Below, one piece after another: positions 47,078 through 55,254 of a stretch of 64,000 nucleotides of DNA. Each line of letters opens with the position of its first letter. The first letter of the stretch is position 1. The notes below the pieces were generated by a model. The model searched no databases, was not told where the DNA came from, and saw nothing but the letters and a program-made list of their open reading frames with translations. This DNA is from Halomonas denitrificans. Lineage in GTDB: Bacteria; Pseudomonadota; Gammaproteobacteria; Pseudomonadales; Halomonadaceae. The position numbers were made by a program, and so were the translations under genes. Location of the stretch: the NCBI RefSeq assembly GCF_003056305.1, contig NZ_PYVX01000001.1, positions 806,001 to 870,000 on the forward strand. The letters run 5' to 3'.

Positions 47078-48804
47078 CCCAAAGCGCCCAGCAGCAGGCG
47101 CGCCGCCAGCAGCGGATCGAGGAGCTGTGCGCGGCCAGCCTGCGCGCCCTGACCGGCCAGGCCGACCTGCACTACCGCGGCCGGCGCCTCTACCGGGGCG
47201 AGGCGCGTCTGCCGACCCTGGCACCCCACCTGCGCGTCGACCCCGCCCAGGACGACTTCGCCGACTGCCGGGCCGCCGCCGACGGCATGGCCCTGCGCCT
47301 GCTGCACTCCGATGCGGCCCTGCACCGCGCGCGCTGCCCCGAAGACCCAGTCGAGCGGCTGGTCTTCGAGCTGCTCGAGCAGCTGCGCGTGGAGACGCGG
47401 GTCCCCGACGACATGCCGGGCATGGCCGACAACCTGGTGCACCGCTTCGAGAGCTGGTCGCGGGCCTTCTACCGCTCCGGGCTCACCGAGGGCAGCATCG
47501 GCCTGCTGCTCTACACCGTGGCGCAGATGTGCTGGTCGCGGCTGAATGCCAAACCGGTGCTCGAGGAGACCGAGGACTATATCGAGGGCACCCGCGCCTC
47601 CCTGGTGCGCGCGCTCGGCACGGCGCTCCACGGCCTGCGCCGCCAGCGCCACGACCAGGCGGCCTACGCCGAGCACGCCCTGGCCATCGCCCGGATCGTC
47701 GGCGAACGGGTGCGCACCGAACGGGAACGGGCCGGCGACGACGAGGACGAGGAGCCGGCGGAAGCGGCCAGCGACGCCTTCGCCCTGCTGCTCGAGCTCG
47801 AGGACGGCGAGGGCGACGAGGATGGGGTCGCCGCCGCCACCACCGGGCACAGCAAGACCTTCGAGGACGCCGCCCAGGCCTATCGGGTCTTCACCACCCG
47901 CTTCGACCGCGAGGTCGCCGCCGGCAGCCTGGTGCGCCGCGCCCTGCTGCGCGAGAACCGCGAGAAGCTCGACCAGGCCACCGCCGAGCTGCCCATCAAC
48001 CTGCCCCGCCTTGCCCGTCGGCTGGGCAGCGTGCTCTGGGAGCCGCGCGTCGACGGCCGCGCCTTCGGCGAGGAGGAGGGCCGCATCGACGGGCGGCGCC
48101 TCGCCCAGCTGGTCAGCTCGCCCACCGAGCGCCGCCTCTTCTATCGCGACCAGGTGAAGCTCGGCACCGACTGCGCCGTCAGCCTGCTGATCGACTGCTC
48201 CGGCTCGATGAAGCACCACATCATGCCGGTGACGATGATGGCCGAGAGCCTGATCCGCGCCCTGGAGATGATCGGGGCGGGCACCGAGCTGCTCGGCTTC
48301 ACCACCGGCGCCTGGAACGGCGGCCGCGCCTACCAGGCGTGGATGAGCGGCGGCCGGCCCCGCGGCCCGGGGCGCCTCAACGAGGTGTGCCACATGGTGT
48401 TCAAGGACGCCGAGCGCAGCTGGCGGCGCGCGCGCACCGACATCGCCGCGCTGCTCAAGCCCGATCTGTTTCGCGAGGGGATCGACGGCGAGGCGGTGGA
48501 CTGGGCCTGCGAGCGCCTGCTCGCCCGCCCCGAGCACCGCCGCATCCTGATCGTGATCTCCGACGGCTGCCCGGCGGACAGCGCCACCAACCTGGCCAAC
48601 GACCCCTACTACCTGGACAACCACCTCAAGGAAGTCGTCGCCCGGCGCACCCGCGAGGGCCAGGTGGAGGTGCTGGGCCTCGGCGTGGGCCTGGACCTGA
48701 GCCCCTTCTACCGCCGCTGCCTGGCCACCGACATGGCCCAGGCGCTGGACACCCACCTGTTCGACGAGATCGTCGAGCTGATCGGCGGCCGCCACCGGCG
48801 CTGA
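47074..48804 (+). CDS. CobT-like VWA-domain protein
   Basis: 576 aa. The N-terminal 210 residues match CobT; an acidic linker follows (residues about 222-255, rich in Glu/Asp), then a region around NLPRLARRLGSVLWEP. The C-terminal von Willebrand A domain carries a complete MIDAS: D374-x-S376-x-S378 in LLIDCSGSM, with a later Thr/Asp (SDGCPADSA). It would bind a divalent metal and bridge the AAA+ ring to a client protein. It overlaps the ATPase gene by four bases. The client is unknown; see findings. Confidence 0.87.
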   Translation: MTQSAQQQARRQQRIEELCAASLRALTGQADLHYRGRRLYRGEARLPTLAPHLRVDPAQDDFADCRAAADGMALRLLHSDAALHRARCPEDPVERLVFELLEQLRVETRVPDDMPGMADNLVHRFESWSRAFYRSGLTEGSIGLLLYTVAQMCWSRLNAKPVLEETEDYIEGTRASLVRALGTALHGLRRQRHDQAAYAEHALAIARIVGERVRTERERAGDDEDEEPAEAASDAFALLLELEDGEGDEDGVAAATTGHSKTFEDAAQAYRVFTTRFDREVAAGSLVRRALLRENREKLDQATAELPINLPRLARRLGSVLWEPRVDGRAFGEEEGRIDGRRLAQLVSSPTERRLFYRDQVKLGTDCAVSLLIDCSGSMKHHIMPVTMMAESLIRALEMIGAGTELLGFTTGAWNGGRAYQAWMSGGRPRGPGRLNEVCHMVFKDAERSWRRARTDIAALLKPDLFREGIDGEAVDWACERLLARPEHRRILIVISDGCPADSATNLANDPYYLDNHLKEVVARRTREGQVEVLGLGVGLDLSPFYRRCLATDMAQALDTHLFDEIVELIGGRHRR

Positions 48805-48837
48805 TCCTCGACGCCCGACTTTCCAGAGGAGAGCCCC

Positions 48838-49206
48838 ATGCCCGTCAAGGTCATCGACATCGGCCACGATCCCGAGACGCAAACCCATCGGCGCCTGGCC
48901 GACCTGCCGGACCGCGTGATCGAGGGCGACCCGCACCACGACGCCACGCTCAACTTCCAGAGCCCCGACGGCCGGCTGATCGCCGGCACCTGGACCAGCA
49001 CCCCCGGCAGGTGGCACGCCTTCACCGATCGCGACGAGTTCTGCTATATCCTCGAGGGCCATGTGCGGCTGATCGCCGAGGACGGCAGCGCCCAGACCTA
49101 CCGCACCGGCGACGCCTTCCTGATTCCCGACGGCTTCCGCGGCGAGTGGGAGGTGATCGAGAGGACCACCAAGCACTTCGTGATCCGCCACCACGACAGC
49201 GACTGA
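48838..49206 (+). CDS. Cupin_3-family small protein
   Basis: 122 aa, a single cupin barrel: WTSTPGRWHAFTDRDEFCYI (about 58-77), LEGHVRLIAEDG, then GDAFLIPDGFRGEWEVIERT. This is the DUF861/Cupin_3 pattern. The usual metal ligands are only partly present (His in GRWHAF, Glu in DEFCYILEG), so metal binding is uncertain. It starts 33 bases after the CobT-like gene with GAGGAGAG upstream. In this operon it may bind a small metabolite or sulfonate, but that is a guess. Confidence 0.82.
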   Translation: MPVKVIDIGHDPETQTHRRLADLPDRVIEGDPHHDATLNFQSPDGRLIAGTWTSTPGRWHAFTDRDEFCYILEGHVRLIAEDGSAQTYRTGDAFLIPDGFRGEWEVIERTTKHFVIRHHDSD

Positions 49207-49221
49207 CGACGGAGAGAGCGC

Positions 49222-49575
49222 ATGGCCAAGACCCGCATGGTGACCCAGTTCGGCATGGGCACCTCGATCCGCAGCCGCGACTACACCGAGGCCGCCGCCC
49301 GGGCGATCCGCGATGCCCTGTGGCACAACTCGCTCAACGTCGCCGACGCCTTCGGCTTCCCCAAGGAGGCCATGCTGATCGACGTCGAGATCGGGGTGCA
49401 GGACCCCGCCGCCGTCGACCCGGCGGCCCTGCTTCGCATCTTCCCCTACGGCCAGCCGTCGGTGCGCCTGGTCAAGGGGGGGCTGGACGTGGACAAACCC
49501 GACGGCAGCGGCACCAGCGTGATCGCCAACGCCGCCATCGTCGTCTCCTTCGACATGGAGCCCGATCATGACTGA
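49222..49575 (+). CDS. Lin0512-family protein A
   Basis: 117 aa, family of unknown function. Conserved points: FGMGTSIRSRDYTEAAARAI (about 10-29), DALWHNSL, and IGVQDPAAVD. The pattern suggests a compact alpha/beta fold that forms multimers. It lies 15 bases after the cupin gene and overlaps the second Lin0512 gene by eight bases, so the two are made together. Proteins A and B are clearly paralogs (shared G-x-G near the start, DYT, RA..DAL.H.S, IGVQ.P..VD). Confidence 0.8.
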   Translation: MAKTRMVTQFGMGTSIRSRDYTEAAARAIRDALWHNSLNVADAFGFPKEAMLIDVEIGVQDPAAVDPAALLRIFPYGQPSVRLVKGGLDVDKPDGSGTSVIANAAIVVSFDMEPDHD

Positions 49576-49951
49576 GCGTCGCATCATCCTGGAAATGGGC
49601 ACCGGCAACGACCTCTACGGCGAGGACTACACCAAGGCGGCCTGCCGCGCCGTGCACGACGCCCTGCACCACTCCTCCATCGTGCTGTTCAAGTCGCTGG
49701 GCATCGACCATCGCGAGATGCGGGTCCAGGTGACCATCGGCGTGCAGGAGCCCGAGAAGGTCGACGCCGCGGTGGTGGCGGCCGAGCTGCCCCGGGGCCG
49801 CGCCGAGGTGAACGTGGTGCACGGCGGGCTCAACGTCCACGACCCCGTGCAGGAGACCACCCACGTGGTGGCCACCGCGGCCATCGCCGCCCTGCTGCCC
49901 CTCGAGGAGGGCGCCTGGCGGCTCTGCGACGGCGCCGAATCGCCCCGGTGA
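49568..49951 (+). CDS. Lin0512-family protein B
   Basis: 127 aa, paralog of the preceding gene: LEMGTGNDLYGEDYTKAACR (about 8-27), HDALHHSS, VTIGVQEPEKVDAAVV and the C-terminal THVVATAAIAALLP. Divergence between A and B is high, so the duplication is old, and the overlapping arrangement suggests a hetero-oligomer. It is the last gene of the cobS-like operon and converges with the TauE gene 34 bases away. Confidence 0.8.
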   Translation: MTERRIILEMGTGNDLYGEDYTKAACRAVHDALHHSSIVLFKSLGIDHREMRVQVTIGVQEPEKVDAAVVAAELPRGRAEVNVVHGGLNVHDPVQETTHVVATAAIAALLPLEEGAWRLCDGAESPR

Positions 49952-49985
49952 CGCCCTGCCCCGCCGGCGCGAGCCAGCGGGCCGG

Positions 49986-50735
49986 TTACATCAGCTCGGA
50001 GGCGATCAGCCCGCCGCCGATCACCATCAGCGTGACGAAGGCGATGCGGCGCATGGCCAGCGGCGAGAGCCGGGGCGGCCAGCGCCGCCCGATATAGGTG
50101 ACCAGCGCCACCACGGGAATCGCCCAGGCGGTGAGCACGAAGATCTCGAGATTGAGCCCGCCCTGGGCGGCGACGAACAGGGTGCGCATGCCCGAGGTAC
50201 AGGCGAACATCAGGATCAGCATGTTGCGGATCGCCACCGGCGGCAGCGGCTGGCGATAGCACTGATAGATCACCGGCGGCCCGGCGATACCAAAGAGCCC
50301 GCCGCAGAGCCCCGACAGCACGCCGCTTGCGAAGAAGCTGCCCCGCGAGGAGAGGGTCTCGCGCTGGCGGGGGCGCAGCACCAGGCTGAGCCCGCCATAG
50401 CAGACCAGCAGGCCCAGGGCGATGCGCAGCACGCTCTCGGCGCTGCCGCTCATCACGTCGAGCAGCAGCACCCCGATCACGGTAGCCGGCACGATGCCGA
50501 GCACGGTGGCCCCGATCACCGCCATGTCGAGATGCTTCAGCTTGCCCGGCAGAGCCACCGCGCTGTTGGCCAGCATCATCAGGCTGACCACCGCGGCGAC
50601 AGAGGCCACGGGCGCGACGTCCAGCCCGCTGGTCGCGCCCATCACGATCATCCCCAGCCCGAAGCCGGTGACCGTCTGGAAGTAGCCGGCAATGGCGGCA
50701 ATAGCGATGAAGGAGAGGAGTACCTCGAGGCTCAT
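49986..50735 (-). CDS. TauE/SafE-family sulfite exporter
   Basis: 249 aa, about eight membrane segments in two repeats: AGYFQTVTGFGLGMIVMGAT (about 16-35) and GVLSGLCGGLFGIAGPPVIY (about 138-157), the two halves of the DUF81/TauE signature. In Cupriavidus necator TauE exports the sulfite released by Xsc. The gene is downstream of xsc2 and pta on the same strand, separated from them by a decayed second copy. The start MSLEVLLSF at 50735 has an AGGA site; the upstream extension is not membrane-like. Confidence 0.88.
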   Translation of the reverse strand: MSLEVLLSFIAIAAIAGYFQTVTGFGLGMIVMGATSGLDVAPVASVAAVVSLMMLANSAVALPGKLKHLDMAVIGATVLGIVPATVIGVLLLDVMSGSAESVLRIALGLLVCYGGLSLVLRPRQRETLSSRGSFFASGVLSGLCGGLFGIAGPPVIYQCYRQPLPPVAIRNMLILMFACTSGMRTLFVAAQGGLNLEIFVLTAWAIPVVALVTYIGRRWPPRLSPLAMRRIAFVTLMVIGGGLIASELM

Positions 50736-51187
50736 GGTGCGGTCGATCCTGTGTGGCTCCCCTCCTGACGCGAGTCGCTCGGGGATATGGAACGCGGCCA
50801 CGCGCATGCCTGCGCATGATGACGAGCGGCAAGACGACGACACCGTGTGCCGGGCCACGGCCCGGCCAGCCCTGACGGCGTTCCCTCGCGGCGGGAGACG
50901 TCACGGGTCGCGTCTGTGCCCTGAAAAAAAGCGGCACAAGATGCCAGCGACGCGCCGGGAATGCTAGCCCCGAGCCAGCAAAAGACGCCCTTCAGCAGGA
51001 TCGCCGCGCCCAGCCCGACCAGGGTCAGCATGGCCAGCCGAGGCATCAGCCCGGCGGAGCACGGCGGGGAATAGCAGTGATCGATGACCGACGGCTCGGG
51101 GACGCTAAAGAGCCCGCCGCAAGCGCCAAGATCCGCTGCGCCGCGGGCTCCATCGTCAGGACCCGGGGAGCCGCCCGGCGATGGCCA
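50736..51187. other. 452-base region holding a decayed TauE gene and otherwise no gene
   Basis: The right half is the TauE remnant described separately; the left half should contain the promoter of the intact TauE gene. No other coding sequence is supported. Confidence 0.6.
50950..51145 (-). pseudogene. Remnant of a second TauE/SafE exporter gene
   Basis: Minus-strand translation gives ACGGLFSVPEPSVIDHCYSP, aligned to CGGLFGIAGPPVIYQCYRQP of the intact TauE, and then MPRLAMLTLVGLGAAILLKG, resembling the intact C-terminus (PLAMRRIAFVTLMVIGGGL). The roughly 70 residues that should lie between the two segments are deleted, and the N-terminal half is gone. It directly follows pta2, where sulfite exporters usually sit in xsc-pta clusters. 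Confidence 0.7.
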
Positions 51188-52204
51188 TCACGCCTCGGCG
51201 GCGGCCGACAGGCTCTGGGCCTGCACCGTGGTCACCGCGATCACATGAAAGACGTCATCGACGCTGCAGCCCCGGGAGAGGTCGTTGGCCGGCTTGGCCA
51301 GGCCCTGCAGCAGCGGGCCGATGGCCTCAGCGCCGCCGATCCGTTCGGCCAGCTTGTAGCCGATGTTGCCGGCCTCGAGGTCCGGAAAGATCAGCACGTT
51401 GGCGTTGCCCTTGACCTTCGAGTCGGGCAGCTTGCGCTCGGCGATCTCGGCCACGATGGCGGCGTCGAGCTGTACGTCCTCATCGATGGCGAGCGCCGGC
51501 CGGGCGGCCTTCACCTCGCGGGCGGCCTGCACGACCTTCTCGACGTTGCCGTGCCGGGCGCTGCCGCTGGTCGAGAACGACAGCATGGCCACCCGGGGAT
51601 CCTCGTTCAGCAGCGCCTGGGCGCTGTCGGCGGCGGCCATGGCGATCTGGGCGAGCTCCCCAGCGTCGGGGTCGATGACCAGGCCGCAGTCGGAGAAGAT
51701 CATGCCGCCCTTGAGACTGTGGAAGGGCTTGCAGAGCATCATCAGAAAGAAGCTCGAGACAAGCTTGCTGCCCGGGGCCAGCCCCAGCAGCTGGATGGCG
51801 CTTCGCACCACGTCGGCGGTGGTGTTCACCGCGCCCGCCACGGTGCCGTCGGCGTGCCCCTTACGGACCAGCATGTTGGCGAAGCAGAGCGGGTCGCGTA
51901 TCGCCGTGGCAGCCTGCTCCGGGGTCATGCCCTTCTTCTCGCGCAGCGCGAGCAGCGCCCGCTCCAGCTCGTCGGTCAGGGGCGAGTCGGCCGGGTCGAT
52001 CACCTCGACCGCCGCCAGGTCGACCCCGTGGCGCTCGGCGGCCTCGGCAATGCCCGCCCGGCGTCCCACCAGGAGGATCCGGGCGATGCCCTGCTCCGCC
52101 GCCTTGGCGGCGGCGTGCAGGATGCGCTCGTCCTCGCCCTCGCAGAGCACGATGCGCCGGGGATCGCGGCGCGCGCGCTCGAGAATCTGATTCAAGGCTT
52201 TCAT
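51188..52204 (-). CDS. pta: Phosphate acetyltransferase, short form
   Basis: 338 aa, only the PTA/PTB catalytic domain: RRIVLCEGEDERILHAAAKA (about 16-35), FSTSGSARHGNVEKV and LAKPANDLSRGCSVDDVFHV near the end. It would convert the acetyl phosphate made by Xsc into acetyl-CoA. It differs in architecture from the long Pta at 30,607-32,796, which is paired with ackA. It follows xsc2 on the same strand by 91 bases, with a terminator between them that may allow partial read-through. Confidence 0.94.
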   Translation of the reverse strand: MKALNQILERARRDPRRIVLCEGEDERILHAAAKAAEQGIARILLVGRRAGIAEAAERHGVDLAAVEVIDPADSPLTDELERALLALREKKGMTPEQAATAIRDPLCFANMLVRKGHADGTVAGAVNTTADVVRSAIQLLGLAPGSKLVSSFFLMMLCKPFHSLKGGMIFSDCGLVIDPDAGELAQIAMAAADSAQALLNEDPRVAMLSFSTSGSARHGNVEKVVQAAREVKAARPALAIDEDVQLDAAIVAEIAERKLPDSKVKGNANVLIFPDLEAGNIGYKLAERIGGAEAIGPLLQGLAKPANDLSRGCSVDDVFHVIAVTTVQAQSLSAAAEA

Positions 52205-52248
52205 GCGATGGCCTCTCATGCCTGCCGCACGGCGCGGCAGTCGTCAGA

Positions 52249-52275
52249 CAAAAAAGCCCCCGGCAGCGCCGGGGG
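52249..52275 (-). terminator. Intrinsic terminator of xsc2
   Basis: CCCCCGGC (52,257-52,264) pairs with GCCGGGGG (52,268-52,275), followed on the minus strand by C and six T. It lies 20 bases past the xsc2 stop and ahead of pta2. Confidence 0.9.
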
Positions 52276-52295
52276 AACCCTTGCAGCACCTTCGA

Positions 52296-54116
52296 TCAGA
52301 CGTAGTCCTGGTACTTCTCGAGCAGGCGCACCGGCTTCTTCAGCGCGTCGCGGCGGAAGGGGTCGCCCAGCTCCCGGGTGCACATGATCTCGATGATGCA
52401 GGTCTTGCCCTCGTTCATCTGCAGGTCCACCGCCTTCTTCAGCGCCGGCCCCACGTCCTCGAGGCGGTCCACGGTGATGCCCTCGGCGCCCATCGCCCGG
52501 CCGATCTCGGCGAAGCTCTCGTTGTCGAGCTCGCCGGCCACGAAGCGACGGTTGTAGAACTCGACCTGGTTCTTCTTCTCGGCGCCCCACTGGCGGTTGT
52601 GGAACACCACCGCGGTCACCGGGATGTTGTGACGCACCGCGGTCATGGTCTCCATCAGGCTCATGCCCCAGGCGCCGTCGCCGGCGTAGGCGATCGCCGG
52701 ACGCTCCGGCGCGGCCACCTTGGCGCCCATGATGGTCGGCAGCGCGTAGCCGCAGTTGCCGAAGCTCATCGGCGCGAAGAAGCTGCGCGGCTTGTCGAAG
52801 CGCAGGTAGCTGTGCGCCACGGCGTTGATGTTGCCGATGTCGGTGGAGACCATCACGTCCTCGGGCATGGCCTTCTCGAGCTCGCGCAGCACCTGGCGCG
52901 GGTGCAGGTACTCGCCGCCGGAGAACGGCGTCTCGCCCTTGGCCTCGTCGATGGCGTCGAGGCTGAACGGGTCCTTCTCGTGGGTCCACTCGTCGAGCTC
53001 GCGCTCCCAGGCGGCCTTCTCGCTGGCAATCTGGTCGGCCCGCTCACCCTTGGTGGCGTCGCACGCCAGCTCACGGCCGGCCAGGCGCTCGGTGATCGCC
53101 TCGGCGGCTTCCTTGGCATCGCCGCAGATGCCCACGGCGATCTTCTTCACCAGGCCGAGCATCTTGTGGTCGGCGTCGATCTGGATGATCTTGGCGTCCT
53201 TCGGCCAGTAGTCCAGGCCGTGCTGCGGCAGGGTGCCGAACGGCCCCAGGCGGGTGCCCAGCGCCACCACCACGTCGGCCTGACTGATCAGCTTCATGCC
53301 GGCCTTGGAGCCCTGGTAGCCCAGCGGGCCGCACCACAGCGGGTGGCTGGCCGGGAAGGAGTCGTTGTGCTGGTAGCTGTTGACCACCGGCGCGCCCAGC
53401 CGCTCGGCGAGCGCCTGGCAGGCCTCGACGCCGTCGGCCATCACCACGCCGCCGCCGGAGACGATCACCGGGAACTTGGCGTTGGCCAGCAGCTCCGCCG
53501 CCTCGTTGAGGGTCCTGGTGCCGCCCGGGCCGCGGTCGAGGCGCGCGGGCTCGGGGATCTCGCACTCGATCTCGCCATAGAAGTAGTCGCGCGGGATATT
53601 GAGCTGAGTCGGGCCCATCTCGGACATGGCGCGGTCGAAGCAGCGACCGGTGTACTCGGCCATGCGCGCCGGATGGGTCACGTGGCCCTGGTACTTGGTG
53701 AACTCCTGGAACATCGGCAGCTGCTTGCACTCCTGGAAGCCGCCCAGGCCGATGCCGTTGGTGCCCGCCTCGGGGGTGACGATGACCACCGGGCTGTGCG
53801 CCCAGTAGGCCGCGGCGATGCCGGTCACGCAGTTGGAGATGCCGGGGCCGTTCTGGCCGATCACCGTGCCGTGGCGGCCGGAGACCCGGGCATAGCCGTC
53901 GGCCATGTGCGCCGCGCCCTGCTCGTGGACCACCGGGATCAGGCGGATGCCGGCCGGGGCGAAGATGTCCATGGCGTCCATGAAGGCCGAGCCCATGATG
54001 CCGAACATGTCGGTCACCCCGTTGGCGACCAGGGTCTCCACGAAGGCCTCCGAGGGGGTCATCTTCTGCTTGCCTGTCACGACCTGGCGGGTGTCTGCGG
54101 TGTTGTCGGTGCTCAT
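52296..54116 (-). CDS. xsc: Sulfoacetaldehyde acetyltransferase, copy 2
   Basis: 606 aa, same motifs as copy 1 (activating Glu in VVHEQGAAHM; TPP site in AGDGAWGMS). The protein differs from copy 1 only in the first residues (MSTDNTADTRQ against MSTQDTTDTRQ). Coding DNA from about 52,312 to 54,091 reads the same as 44,044-45,823 at a constant offset of 8,268, including silent positions, whereas upstream and downstream flanks differ. It is followed by pta2 and is divergent from the IclR gene. The start at 54116 is preferred over a longer frame because it aligns with copy 1. Confidence 0.96.
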   Translation of the reverse strand: MSTDNTADTRQVVTGKQKMTPSEAFVETLVANGVTDMFGIMGSAFMDAMDIFAPAGIRLIPVVHEQGAAHMADGYARVSGRHGTVIGQNGPGISNCVTGIAAAYWAHSPVVIVTPEAGTNGIGLGGFQECKQLPMFQEFTKYQGHVTHPARMAEYTGRCFDRAMSEMGPTQLNIPRDYFYGEIECEIPEPARLDRGPGGTRTLNEAAELLANAKFPVIVSGGGVVMADGVEACQALAERLGAPVVNSYQHNDSFPASHPLWCGPLGYQGSKAGMKLISQADVVVALGTRLGPFGTLPQHGLDYWPKDAKIIQIDADHKMLGLVKKIAVGICGDAKEAAEAITERLAGRELACDATKGERADQIASEKAAWERELDEWTHEKDPFSLDAIDEAKGETPFSGGEYLHPRQVLRELEKAMPEDVMVSTDIGNINAVAHSYLRFDKPRSFFAPMSFGNCGYALPTIMGAKVAAPERPAIAYAGDGAWGMSLMETMTAVRHNIPVTAVVFHNRQWGAEKKNQVEFYNRRFVAGELDNESFAEIGRAMGAEGITVDRLEDVGPALKKAVDLQMNEGKTCIIEIMCTRELGDPFRRDALKKPVRLLEKYQDYV

Positions 54117-54208
54117 GGGAACCTCCATGGGAGCGCTGGGTGTCGGATCTGGCGTTGGCGCCATCTCGTTGTTGTGTTGATACCGGGACTTTGTTTTTTG
54201 ATACCAAA

Positions 54209-54227
54209 GGTTCCGATATCTGGAACC
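54209..54227. promoter_or_regulatory. Candidate IclR-type operator before xsc2
   Basis: GGTTCC-N7-GGAACC, a 19-base palindrome, 93 bases upstream of xsc2 and 111 bases before the IclR gene. Same length and TTCCG...GGAA core as the site before xsc1. Confidence 0.7.
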
Positions 54228-54265
54228 TGATCAAAACGTAGCGCTCCGCCGGCGGCCCGTCAACA

Positions 54266-54299
54266 AAATTCCATAAAACGGTACAAATTGATTTCTTTT
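54266..54299. promoter_or_regulatory. Conserved promoter block shared with the xsc1-cobS intergenic region
   Basis: AAATTCCATAAAACGGTACA followed by AATTGATTTCTTTT, matching 45,956-45,989 at most positions. It lies 39 bases beyond the palindrome and 39 bases before the IclR start codon. Confidence 0.7.
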
Positions 54300-54337
54300 C
54301 AGGAACAAATTACCTTGGGACCAAAGGGAGAGCCGAT

Positions 54338-55156
54338 ATGACGACCAAATCCGAGATGACCCGCCTCGAGGGCGATACGCCGGCCCAGCGCCTCCTGGCC
54401 CTGCTGGAGGTGATCGCGGGGAAGGACCAGTTCTTCACGCTGCAGGGCATGGTCGACGAGACCGGCCTGCCCAAGCCCACCCTGCACCGCATGCTCCAGC
54501 AGCTCGAGACCTCGGGCATGCTGCAGCGCGAGGCCGACGGCCGCCACTACAGCAAGGGCAGTCGCCTGCGCCGGCTGGCCGAGTCGCTGCTGCTCAACGA
54601 CACCGTGCACGGAGCCCGCCATGCGGTGCTGCGCAAGCTGGTCGACGAGGTCGGCGAGAGCTGCAACATCACCGCGCTCTCTGGCGGCGAGGTGCTCTAT
54701 CTCGATCGCGTGGAGACCTCGGCACCGCTGCGCTTCTACCTGCACCCCGGCTCCCGGGTGCCGGTGCACTGCTCGGCCAGCGGCAAGCTCTTCCTCGCCC
54801 AGATGGCGCCCGCCCAGCGTCGGCGGCTGCTCAACGAGCTGACGCTGGAAGGCTTCACGCGCAACACCCTCACCGATCCCGAGGCCCTCGAGGCCGAGAT
54901 CGAGACCGTGAAAGGCCAGGGCTACGCCTTCGATGACGAGGAGTTCCTGCCGGGACTGCTGTGCATCGCGGTGCTGGCGCCCAATCCCGACGGCCTCTCC
55001 AACACCGGCCTGGCGATCCAGGCGCCGATCATGCGCATGACCCGGGAGAAGGCACTGGAGTGCCTGCCGGCCCTGCAGCGCGCCGCCGAGCAGATCGCCG
55101 CCATCAATCGCGAGGCGCTTTCGGACGCCGCCCAGGCCGCCGCCGGCGAGCGCTGA
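54338..55156 (+). CDS. IclR-family transcriptional regulator
   Basis: 272 aa. A winged helix-turn-helix covers residues 15-75 (TLQGMVDETGLPKPTLHRML at 34-53), followed by the IclR effector domain (VHCSASGKLFLAQMAP near 147-162, and the Cys in LPGLLCIAVLAPNP). It lies divergent from xsc2 with GGGAGAG before the ATG. Its natural targets are the paired elements found in front of both xsc genes. The effector is probably sulfoacetaldehyde or another sulfonate intermediate, by inference only. Confidence 0.9.
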   Translation: MTTKSEMTRLEGDTPAQRLLALLEVIAGKDQFFTLQGMVDETGLPKPTLHRMLQQLETSGMLQREADGRHYSKGSRLRRLAESLLLNDTVHGARHAVLRKLVDEVGESCNITALSGGEVLYLDRVETSAPLRFYLHPGSRVPVHCSASGKLFLAQMAPAQRRRLLNELTLEGFTRNTLTDPEALEAEIETVKGQGYAFDDEEFLPGLLCIAVLAPNPDGLSNTGLAIQAPIMRMTREKALECLPALQRAAEQIAAINREALSDAAQAAAGER

Positions 55157-55205
55157 GCCGCCGCCCGCCGGACGGGGGCGACTGGCCTGCCGGCGTGATT
55201 GCGAA

Positions 55206-55221
55206 TATGCTCTGGGGCATA
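55206..55221. promoter_or_regulatory. Palindrome upstream of the class V aminotransferase
   Basis: TATGC-N6-GCATA, perfect five-base arms, 34 bases before the aminotransferase start. Possible operator or part of the promoter; no regulator can be assigned. Confidence 0.35.
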
Positions 55222-55254
55222 CGCAATGGCCCGCACCACAACAGGGAGACCGCA

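Noticed and set aside
46097..48804. CobS/CobT as part of a cobalamin biosynthesis operon
   Set aside because: No cobN or any other cob gene is in the window, and all neighbours concern sulfonates; the cobaltochelatase role is therefore not called.
43976..52275. The two xsc loci as ends of a composite mobile element
   Set aside because: The repeats are coding sequence in direct orientation with different flanks and no transposase between them; gene conversion of paralogs is simpler.
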